From Achatina immaculata (lineage: Eukaryota > Mollusca > Gastropoda > Stylommatophora > Achatinidae), in the NCBI GenBank assembly GCA_009760885.1, contig CM019715.1:24145642-24209641 (forward strand): a DNA stretch of 64,000 bases, given 5' to 3'. The notes under the pieces are model-generated. The model had not been told where the DNA came from and did not search any database. It saw only the letters and a list, made by a program, of their open reading frames with translations. The translations under genes were made by a program, and so were the position numbers. Positions 33,353-43,274 of this stretch are shown piece by piece (within the stretch, counting starts at the first letter, position 1; each line of letters starts with the position of its first letter).

Positions 33353-34331
33353 GATATGCTACTCATATTGATATGCTATTCATATTGATATGCTATTCGT
33401 ACTGATATGCTATTCGCACGGAAGTGCTATTCGCACGGAAACGCTACTCGCACGGATATGATATTCGCACGGATATGCTATTCGTACGGATATGCTATTC
33501 GTACGGATATGCTATTCGCACGGAAATGCTATTCGTACGGATATGCTATTCGTACGGATATGCTATTCGTACGGAAATGCTATTCGTACGGATATGCTAT
33601 TCGTACGGATATGCTATTCGTACGGATATGCTACTCGTACGGATATGCTATTCGTACTGATATGCTATTCGTACTCATATGCTATTCGTACGGATATGCT
33701 ATTCGTACGGATATGCTATTATACAGATGTACTCATATGCTATTCGTACGCATATGCTATTCGTACGGATATGCTATTCGTACGCATATGCTATTCGTAC
33801 TCATATGCTATTCGTACGGATATGCTATTCGCACGGAAGTGCTATTCGCACGGATATGCTATTCGTACTTATATGCTATTCGCACGGAAGTGCTATTCGC
33901 ACGGATATGCTATTCGTACGTATATGCTATTCGCACGGAAGTGCTATTCGCACGGATATGCTATTCGTACTGATATGCTATTCGCACGGATATGCTATTC
34001 GCACGGAAACGCTTCTGATATTGATATGCTACTCATACGGATATGCTATTCATATTGATATGCTATTCGTACGGAAATGCTACTCATACGGATATGCTAC
34101 TCATACGGATATGCTACTCGCACGGAAACGCTACTCGCACGGAAATGCTATTCGTACGGATGTGCTATTCGCACGGAAACGCTACTCGCACAGTAACGCT
34201 ACGCATACGGATATGCTAAGTAACGCTACGCATACGGATATGCTACTCATACGGATATGCTATTCATATTGATATGCTACTCATACGGATATGCTATTCA
34301 TATTGATATGCTACTCATACGGATATGCTAT
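33353..34331 (+). repeat. 17-bp satellite array 4, about 57 units
   Basis: The array richest in variants: CGTACTCATATGCTATT, CGTACGCATATGCTATT and CGCACGGAAGTGCTATT occur here and not elsewhere. A 51-bp (three-unit) higher-order pattern with GGAAGTGC is visible at about 33,830-33,960. Confidence 0.95.
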
Positions 34332-34543
34332 TATACAGATGATACTTATGCAGTAGATTATTCCTGAGGTTTCACACAATCTGATATGGAATCTTAGTAA
34401 CTACTACTCCTAGATATTGGTCATTTTCATCTATTGTCTGAGCTGGGACAAGATCTGAAACAGCCAGAATTATAACGTCTCTAGAATGAGTAGAAACTAC
34501 TTCCCCGAAATATAAGAACTTCATGATACACCAGGAGAGTGTA
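34332..34543 (+). pseudogene. Integrase cassette, 3'-truncated copy 4
   Basis: Matches the first 0.21 kb of the full cassettes and breaks at GAGAGTGTAT, where satellite sequence (ACGGAAACGCTACTCG) is joined directly. The integrase core is absent. Confidence 0.8.
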
Positions 34544-34676
34544 TACGGAAACGCTACTCGCACAGTAACGCTACGCATACGGATATGCTATTCGTACGGA
34601 AATGCTATTCATATTGATATGCTACTCATACGGATATGCTATTCATATTGATATGCTACTCATACGGATATGCTAT
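34544..34676 (+). repeat. 17-bp satellite array 5, about 8 units
   Basis: The shortest array, consisting almost only of the right-end variants (CATACGG, CATATTG). It follows a truncated cassette, so its left part is missing. Confidence 0.93.
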
Positions 34677-35465
34677 TTATACAGATGATACTTATGCAGT
34701 AGATTATTACTGAGGTTTCACACAATCTGATATGGAATCTTAGTAACTACTACTCCTAGATATTGGTCATTTTCATCTATTGTCTGAGCTGGGACAAGAT
34801 CTGAAACAGCCAGAATTATAACGTCTCTAGAATGAGTAGAAACTACTTCCCCGAAATATAAGAACTTCATGATACACCAGGAGAGTGTATTTTCTTTCAA
34901 AGCCTTGTGAAATGGAACCACGAATGAGACTGTATGTTCCTAGTCATCTCCGATCTCATACAGTTATATGAAGAAAGTGGACTTATGGGACGAGATAAGG
35001 TGTATTCTGCGCTGGGTTCCCCATATTATTGGCCTAACATGTTTCTAGACTGTTACCAACCTGTAGATTCGGGAACACAATGTTCTGTACGAGAATGCAC
35101 CGCTGCAAGAAACAGATATTCCGGGCTTTCCATTCCAAAAGATCTGGATGGATTTCTCAGACCCGTATCTGTTGACATTGGCTGGAAATAAATACATCCT
35201 TCATGCGGTAGACTGGTTGACGCTACAGGCAGAATGTTTCTTTGTGCAAGACAAGACAGTCCACACGGTGGCTGAGGTCTTGTTGCAGCGGATAATCCAG
35301 TGTCACCCTACAAAATCGGTAGTGTTTATGGACAATATTTGTGACTAACTCTTTGAAGCAACTGTTCAAGCAGCTACATGTTCAGCATATTAATAGGGCG
35401 TTGAATCAACCGCAGAGAAACACAAGGAATGAAAGAATACATCGCACAGTGAGAAATACTTTGTC
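34677..35465 (+). pseudogene. Ty3/gypsy integrase relic, cassette copy 5 (full cassette)
   Basis: Same structure as copy 2. Its diagnostic sites are intermediate: CACACGGTGGCTGAGGTCTT with GTAGTGTTTATGGAC, so it shares some sites with the edge copies and others with the inner copies. The segment ends at ACTTTGTCG. Confidence 0.82.
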
Positions 35466-35906
35466 GTACGGAAATGCTATTCGTATGGATATGCTATTCG
35501 CACGGATATGCTATTCGCACGGATATGCTATTCGCACGGATATGTTATTCGCACGGATATGCTATTCGCACGGATATGCTATTCGCACGGAAACGCTACT
35601 CATACGGATATGCTACTCGCACGGAAACGCTACTCATACGGATATACTACTCGTACGGAAATGCTACTCGCACGGAAATGCTATTCATATTGATATGCTA
35701 CTCATACGGATATGCTATTCATATTGATATGCTACTCATACGGATATGCTACTCATACGGATATGCTACTCGCACGGAAACGCTACTCGCACAGTAACGC
35801 TACGCATACGGATATGCTACTCATACGGATATGCTATTCATATTGATATGCTACTCATACGGATATGCTATTCATATTGATATGCTACTCATACGGATAT
35901 GCTATT
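35466..35906 (+). repeat. 17-bp satellite array 6, about 26 units
   Basis: Left part CGCACGGATATGCTATT, right part the same terminal block as arrays 2 and 3, including CGCACAGTAACGCTACGCAT. Confidence 0.95.
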
Positions 35907-36651
35907 TATACAGATGATACTTATGCAGTAGATTATTACTGAGGTTTCACAAAATCTGATATGGAATCTTAGTAACTACTACTCCTAGATATTGGTCATT
36001 TTCATCTAGTGTCTGAGCTGGGACAAGATCCTGAAACAGCCAGAATTATAACGTCTCTAGAATGAGTAGAAACTAGTTCCCCGAAATATAAGAACTTCAT
36101 GATACACCAGGAGAGTGTATTTTCTTTCAAAGCCTGGTGAAATGGAACCACGAATGAGACTGTATGTTCCTAGTCATCTCCGATCTCATACAGTTATATG
36201 AAGAAAGTGGACTTATAGGACGAGATAAGGTGTATTCTGCGCTGGGTTCCCGATATTATTGGCCTAACATGTTTCTAGACTGTTACCAACCTGTAGATTC
36301 GGGAACACAATGTTCTGTACGAGAATGCACCGCTGCAAGAGACAGATATTCCGGGCTTTCCATTCCAAAAGATCTGGATGGATTTCTCAGACCCGTATCT
36401 GTTGACATTGGCTGGAAATAAATACATCCTTCATGCGGTAGACTGGTTGACGCTATAGGCAGAATGTTTCTTTGTGCAAGACAAGACAGTCCACACGGAG
36501 GCTGAGGTATTGTTGCAGCGGATAATCCAGTGTCACCCTACAAAATCGGTAGTGTTTACGGACAATATTTGTGACTAACTGTTTGAAGCAACTGTTCAAG
36601 CAGCTACATGTTCAGCATATTAATAGGGCGTTGAATCAACCGCAGAGAAAC
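35907..36651 (+). pseudogene. Ty3/gypsy integrase relic, cassette copy 6 (last)
   Basis: Full left side including YYWPNM and the core. It carries private changes (GATCCTGAAACAG insertion, GGACTTATAGGACG, GAGACAGATATT) and shares GAGGCTGAGGTATTG and GTGTTTACGGAC with copy 1. Similarity ends at CAGAGAAACA (about 36,651), before the NERIH motif, so its third catalytic position is lost. Confidence 0.82.
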
Positions 36652-39600
36652 AAAAGGTGTGAGAAACATTTGAAAATTCTCTGTACCTCAGTTCTGAGAA
36701 ATTACCTTTCGTGGTTTAATTATTTAATCTGCGTATTCCGACTTAACAAAACGGAGTAAATTAATTAATTATCTTCGCTCTACCGTAGTTTTAACATTTG
36801 AGTTAAAGAGACAAGAAAAGTAATAAACTTAACAAGCAATTGCTAGAAATGTTTAACGTCGTTTCCAATTAGATCCAAATAAATTGGCCTTGGCAAAATC
36901 TTGCTGATTGTGTGTTTAATATCTGAGGACACGATTTCTCATGAATAGCACCGATGTGAAAGTTCTTGGGGTTCGAATATCCAGAATAAATTACAAGATT
37001 CACAAAGACGCCATCATGATCGCCATAACTATATTTAAAATTATGAACTGTCGCCAACATTGGCGAGAAATGAAGCACTTCAGTGTCTTTTCCCACATCA
37101 GCGTGGTTCACGCATCCGGAGAACGGGAGGGGGGGAGTGTCTTATTCTAAACTTTCCACAGTCATTTTTAAGCCATCTTTTTAAGTTTTCTTTTCTTTAA
37201 GTGGGCTACAGTGAGCAGATTAATATTTTCACAGCAGGTAACGTTTTATGCAGCTTTTAGAGTAATATTTGCAAATCTTAGCCAATGCATGTATAACAGC
37301 ACTTAGGCGCACAATTATCAGTAATTGCATATTTACAAAATGAGTATTTCCAACTTATGCTGTGAGATTCTTTAATTCAAAAAAGGCAGTGGTAAAGCGC
37401 TCACTCCCGCCCAAAGACGAATGCGGTAAGGATTATAAGGAAGAGTGAAACAACAGAAAGACGGTCTGTGAGTTAAGCGCCTGGACACTAGAAGCCATCC
37501 CAGTCACATGGTAATGTTTTGCTGTGCGTATAGTGATCCACCATGGCCTATCTTATCACCTCAGCATCATAAACCTCGAACCAGCTGCGTGTTATGGGAG
37601 GAACCTCGCGCCACCCAACATTTTCCAAGTCAAACCAGGCTCTAGTTGACTATACGAGAACCTTGATTCATCGTGAGCCTTAACATGACTATGAGTTACG
37701 AGCCACTAGTCAACCGGGTACCCTGAGAAGGGTGGATACATACACATACATATAAATGTGTATACAGGCTTAAGGGTGGATACATACACATACATATAAA
37801 TCTGTATACAGACTTGCTTATAATATAGGGCCTTTTATTTTTGTGTTAATCATGGAATTACCTTGAATATATCCAAATATTTCATTTGGTACAACATGTT
37901 CAGAATCACATAATTTATTTCAAAGTTGGTGATCACTAGCGATAGTTCTTATATACAAATGAGTTAGCAATAGTCACAAAGGTACTAAATTATTATACAA
38001 TGTTTGATGCAATATATATCAACGCTTTTCAGCGGCTTTTATAACAAAAGAAAGAGCGATTACTCTTATAACGTTGTGGAATATTCAGTTTTTGTGTTCA
38101 TGAAAATATGCCAAATTTCTTTGCTGTTTACTTTTGCATCTTTGTTACTTCGGGTTGATGTATTAGTCTAATTTTTTTTTAAAGAATTGCATATTTCTGT
38201 CCAGTATAGTATATGAAAAGGTTTCAACGGGAACAATACGAGTCATGAGATAAAAATAGAAGGAATAAAATTCAGGTTGACATTAGCACGCCCACATGTT
38301 TCAGTATTTATACGCTTTCGATACCTAAAACACTTTATAAGCCCTAAACTGTATTCTCAGCCCTTTTGATAAAAATATTGCCAATGTCAATAGATATAAA
38401 CAAAGTACAAACTTTAAGAAATACCAACCTGCTTTCGGTAGTTTATGTCAGAATTGTATCAACAGTAACAATTTGTCTACAGAATATTTATGAAGAGAAG
38501 ATCAACGATATTAAAATATAATAAATGTATTCAGTATTAGGTCCTCGGTATCATCGCCAACAAGATGCTCCCATAATCGCTCCATCCCCTGTGCCAGTGA
38601 GTATCGCACAGAATGTTCATCGATGATCCTTCGCATCAGTTTTTGATGATGAGTCACCCAAGTAGGGCATCATTTTAGGAGCTTCAACAGTCAACATGCG
38701 AAAGTAGTCAGTGTCGCTGTCACCACTTACTCCGTAGCTAAGTCTCCAAGTCGAACCAGGACACCCAAAAGACCATCATAGTTCACCACTGCTCAGAGAG
38801 ACATAACTAAGAACCATCAACTCTGTCTATGCAAAATTCACAGCTAACAGTGATGCCATAGCACTAAGTTCAGTAGCTCAGCACACAGAATCAATCTCCA
38901 TCTTGAAAGCAATGATGACACTGCTGCTCATTTGACACGTTTGTGTGTTTCTATTCGCACCACACTCAATCAAACAGCGAAGAGCTACAGCAGGGAGGCA
39001 CGCACTGTCAGCCGGCAGCGCTGAAATACAGCTCCAAATAAAAAATCATAGCAATCGCTGTGTCGCTTGTGAGAGCGTAAAACTATCAAATGCGACCTAC
39101 CGAACTGCTCAGCAGGAATATAATACCTGTAACCAATAGCTATTTATTTTCTATCTTAAAAGAAAAAAAAACATAATTAAACGAAGGAAAAGATAATGCT
39201 TCTATAATCGTGTGAGTTTTACTCATAAAGCGCTTATGTTAACGTCAAAGATTTCTCATTGTGTGTCTTTTGTACTTATTATTTTTAACTTGTGACGTGT
39301 ACTTTCCGTTCTTACCAACGTAAGACAGCTGGGATTTTAAAATATATGTACATTTTAGAACCGGAATAATTAACGGCGGAAATGTTGAAGCTTACTTGAT
39401 TCTAACATATTAAATGTTAATTTGAGAATCTGACATGCTCCTGCACGGGAATTCATAGGATCTTCCCTGTACCCACCTCAAGCAGTTGGCTCCAGTAAAT
39501 GTTACCTGTACCCACCTCAAGCAGTTGGCTCCACTGTTATCTTTCTGGTTCGCGATACACTTCTAAATTGGCCGCTCAGTTTTTACAGTAATTCGACATG

Positions 39601-40133
39601 TGACCACGCAATGACCTCTCGTACGCATTAACCTCATTATTTCTGCACACTTTGCTCATCAAAACAAGCAGCTCATAACAAGAAGCATCTAACTCATATT
39701 TTATAGGAAGACACTTCACAAATAGCTTGCAATAAGAAATAAACGACATAAATAGCAAGACACTTCATTAACAAACAACTTGTAACAAGGAATATCTGAC
39801 ATATTCTGTACCTATACACTTCACAAAGAAGGTATATAGAGTAGGTGGTATATTATTATAATGCATAATTTCATTAAAAACATGAATAGATAATACAAAT
39901 CATGAAAACATTGCGTCTGAGTACATCAAATCCATCAGTATATACAGTACGTTCATATCATAAACTGATGAATTAATTAAGAATCATGTGATTTCAGTCG
40001 TGATTGTGTGCATAAAATCACCAACTTTCACGTTGGCTAATCATATCTATTATCCAGGAACTTACTTTTTTCTCAGATCTTCTTAAATCTTACATCCTTC
40101 ACGTCCTGCTAAACGTCACACAATAGATGACCA
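36652..40133. other. Long stretch without supported genes
   Basis: AT-rich. It contains a 44-bp direct repeat (AAGGGTGGATACATACACAT..., 37,728-37,815) and a 39-bp direct repeat (CCTGTACCCACCTCAAGCAG..., 39,466-39,535). Small frames (36,869-37,150; 38,945-39,139; 39,576-39,758) have no domain or splice evidence. Confidence 0.5.
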
Positions 40134-40565
40134 GAGAATGACTGATGCAGCTGGTGCGGATGTTGCCTAGAGAGGGATGGCTAGAGAGTGACTGGTGCAG
40201 CTGGTGCGGATGTTGCCTAGAGAGAGATGGCTAGAGAGTGACTGGTGCAGCTGGTGCGGATGTTGCCTAGAGAGCGATGGCTAGAGAGTGACTAGTGCAG
40301 CTGGTGCGGATGCTGCCTAGAGAGAGATGGCTAGAGAGTGACTAGCGCAGCTGGTGCGAATGTTGCCTATAGAGAGATGACTAGAGAGTGACTAGTGCAG
40401 CTGGTGCGGATGTTGCCTAGAGAGAGATGGCTAGAGAGTGACTAGTGCATCTGGTGCGAATGGTGCCTAGAGAGATATGGCTAGAGAGTGACTGGTGTAG
40501 TTGGTACGGATGTTGCCTAGAGAGCGATGACTAGAGAATGATGGTACAGCTGGTGCGGATGTTAA
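40134..40565. repeat. 50-bp minisatellite, about 8-9 units
   Basis: Unit GATGGCTAGAGAGTGACTAG, TGCAGCTGGTGCGGATGTTG, CCTAGAGAGA. CTGGTGCGGA recurs exactly 50 bp apart (40,151, 40,201, 40,251). The last units have small deletions. Confidence 0.93.
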
Positions 40566-41267
40566 CTAGATGAGATAACTCTTGAGTGAAAAGCACCGTC
40601 AACACCAAAGACTCAGTTCTACAGAGGGAGTGTCTCATATCTTCTACACCTGGTTTGCTTACCCATTTGATCCATATCTACTGGGCCTGACAGCCACTGG
40701 AAGGTAGCAGGGTTTGCCAACCCTGACGCAAGCAGTCAGTTATGAGTCACTAACCACTCTGTCGCTCATATTGATTGCTTCGTCTTTGCCCGTACATTTT
40801 CATATCCAGTAAGGCTGATCATTAAGAAAATAGTGAGGAAAATGTAGCAGTATGGGAAATAATTTTTTTTTGCACAAAAATGCCTTATTTTAAAGGCTCC
40901 GGTAAGGATTGAGATCCTTCCAGAAGGTCACGTGATTAGTGAATCCCGCGACTGGGGGGAGGGGGGGGGGGGGAGTGGGAAAAAAGCTGAGAGAGTTAGT
41001 CATCCTTTTGATGTGTACCTGAGTGGATGATTTTCATGATGTCTCTGTCGAGAAAATGGATGTTTATATCTGTTCTAGAGTTTTGCAAATATGAATGGAC
41101 TCGCCTTGTGGCATGGCAAGCCCGCTAGCTGTCAGATTATCGTCATCACCATCTGCATTTTCATCCATTTCATCAGTAAATCCTCATGTCAAGTGTTGCG
41201 CAGGACTGGCTTGACTTCCGTGTCATTGTGTTGCTAACCTTAGGTTTGAAAGAGGCTGGAAGAGAAG
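40566..41267. other. Unannotated; poly-G tract
   Basis: A G-rich run at about 40,955-40,975 could form a quadruplex. No gene is recognised. Confidence 0.5.
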
Positions 41268-41550
41268 ACTGGCTGGAGTCAGTGAATAACTAATCCAGAA
41301 ACGTGAAGCTGAAGGCTGGAGTCAGTGAATAACTAATCCAGAAACGTGAAGCTGAAGGCTGGAGTCAGTGATTAATTAATCCAGAAACGTGAAGCTGAAG
41401 GCTGGAGTCAGCGATTAACTAATCCAGAAACGTGAAGCTGAAGGCTGGAGTCAGTGAATAACTAATCCAGAACGTGAAGCTGAAGGCTGGAGTCAGCCAT
41501 TAACTAATCCAAAAACGTGAAGCTGAAGGCTGGAGTCAGTGAATAACTAA
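41268..41550. repeat. 43-bp minisatellite, about 6.5 units
   Basis: Unit AGGCTGGAGTCAGTGAATAA, CTAATCCAGAAACGTGAAGC, TGA, with few substitutions and a 1-bp deletion. Confidence 0.93.
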
Positions 41551-41780
41551 TTCATTAACACACAGATAACACGGCTTTAAATGTACAGATCAGAATCATC
41601 GTGCGCATCAAGGCACAACACCGGCTTAACGAATGCCCCAATAACACAGTAAAGACAAAGGCACACATACGTCTTCAAAAATAACCAGCCGACATGGCTT
41701 TCCCTCAGCACTTTTTAACCAACAGTAAAATCATGCATCCTTGTATAATTCACCACGAATGAAATCACATAATTCTTAAT

Positions 41781-42137
41781 TCATTCACCAGTGGTTACGT
41801 ACGTTGTTTCTATAGAATATTGTGAAAACTTCAGTGCTACTTTCGCCATGAAAAATTGATGGGAAATTGCGGATTTTTGTTGTGGCAGTTTCTTAAAGTA
41901 TATTAACAGTGAAGCTTGACACTTTCCTTCGAAAAGGGTTTCCCTATAGCATGTGCTACTGTTTGATGGAATCTTACCAAAAGTATAACTTCTTTCTAAA
42001 CTAGAATAAGTCTTCTCAAAGTTTTCTGCTGCTGTATCAAGTACAGTTCGTAACCTAAGTAGTAAAGATGTTAAGGACCAAAACTCAGACATTTGTATTG
42101 CAGAACAGCCACAGTGCTTCTTAGAAAATGTGAGCAC
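41781..42137 (-). CDS. Possible coding exon of an unknown protein, next to an X-box
   Basis: A 118-codon minus-strand frame, with a second Met at residue 16 (MSEFWSLTSLLL) that may be the real start. Composition is normal for protein, with a mixed hydrophobic and charged pattern (LRLRTVLDTAAENFEKTYSS; HQFFMAKVALKFSQYSIETT) and no low complexity, unlike most short frames here. Its 3' end has a donor-like CTG|GTGAAT just before the stop at about 41,781, so it could be a first exon continuing to lower coordinates. A perfect X-box lies about 100 bp upstream of the first ATG. I recognise no family. A fragment of a DNA transposon ORF is an alternative. Confidence 0.35.
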   Translation of the reverse strand: MLTFSKKHCGCSAIQMSEFWSLTSLLLRLRTVLDTAAENFEKTYSSLERSYTFGKIPSNSSTCYRETLFEGKCQASLLIYFKKLPQQKSAISHQFFMAKVALKFSQYSIETTYVTTGE

Positions 42138-42238
42138 GCCAGACTGTACTGATGCTACGGCGGAAGCCAGAAAGGAACGGGTAGCTTACTTGTCTGGGAT
42201 CCCTGGTAGAAACCATACTATGCGAGCACCAGCGTCGT

Positions 42239-42252
42239 GTTGCCATGGCAAC
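42239..42252. promoter_or_regulatory. Perfect RFX-type X-box palindrome
   Basis: GTTGCCATGGCAAC, two 6-bp half-sites with a 2-bp spacer, is an exact palindromic match to the X-box bound by RFX factors, which control ciliary genes in animals. It is 102 bp upstream of the minus-strand ATG at 42,137, a distance usual for functional X-boxes. Because it is palindromic it gives no direction. Confidence 0.5.
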
Positions 42253-42369
42253 AAACTACGAGTTGTATTAACCAACTTCTGTTATTTTTTGTTTCGTCGG
42301 AAAGTCGAAATCTTTAAAGGGAGGGGGTTTGTGGGGGGGGGGGGGGGGTATGATGGTGTGGGGTGATAC

Positions 42370-43274
42370 AAAGTACAAGTAACCGAATGGTAACCAATAT
42401 TCTAAACCGTCTGTTATTTCACAAATGTTGTATTTAATCATTCCTAGCTTTTGATTTAAAGTGAGAAACGTACTATTCTGTCTTTCACTTACACACTCAA
42501 ATGCGACTGTATGGTTATGAATAGGCCTAGTTTCAGTTTAATAACTATGGAAAAGTTCGAAATGTTAAAAGAATTGCCTTAATGTCACACGGTGGAGCGA
42601 AGCATATGAATGTGATAAGCAAAATATCGTCAATCGACGCGCTTGATGCGCTGTTACCACCGAAGAACATCGCAAGAAAATGCATATTCTAAAAGTGACA
42701 AATTGTAAACAACTGATAAAAATACATCATCTGCAAACCGCAAAACGAAGAGCAATAAAGCATTGTCATAAAGCTGTGTGGGCGTTAACGCCCCCACCTA
42801 TTGGGCGTTAGAAAGGACCACGGGGCGATGAAAGAAAAAGAGTCAGTAGGGGGGCTAATGGAAACAAAGGTGGCATCTTGGAGCGTTCTGGGAAAATGAA
42901 GCAGCACACAGTGGGCCACTAATACCTTCCTTCTTAACACTTTTCAACCTGATATTGAGAAATGTGCATCTGTACATGAAACGCATCCCTCACATTAAAA
43001 GTTGAGAAAACAGTGCAGTGGGTACTCCTTCATATTATTAAACAAATTGGTTTGCTAGATGGTTTGCATATCCTAATGTATTAGGTCATTGTTCGAGTAA
43101 TACATTGGGGGGGGGGGGGGCGCGACGTTGAGTTGAGGATGCAGCCTGGAAAATAGGGGGCGCCATATGGAACAAGATTGGGAAACACTGCCATAACGGA
43201 CAAGGTGTCTCTGTTCCAGTTGTGCAGGAAAACAAAATGAGAAAAAAATGGAATACAAAAATAACATAAGAAAA
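42370..43274. other. Unannotated, with poly-G tracts and GC-rich short inverted repeat
   Basis: GGGCGTTAACGCCC near 42,780 is a perfect short palindrome. G runs occur at about 42,333-42,348 and 43,107-43,119. TTGGGAAACACTGCC near 43,178 resembles ends of hAT-type non-autonomous elements, but I cannot define an element. Confidence 0.4.

Noticed and set aside
34372..34578. Minus-strand 67-68-codon frames in each integrase cassette as a small gene family
   Set aside because: They are antisense shadows of the gypsy relic. They repeat only because the cassette repeats.
28376..36651. CRISPR array (regular short repeats with near-constant period)
   Set aside because: The 17-bp units are directly adjacent with no unique spacers, the setting is eukaryotic and no cas genes are present. 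It is a satellite.
42770..43200. A complete hAT-type miniature element
   Set aside because: Only end-like motifs (GGGCGTTAACGCCC, TTGGGAAACACTGCC) were seen. No matching terminal inverted repeats or 8-bp target duplication could be found by eye.
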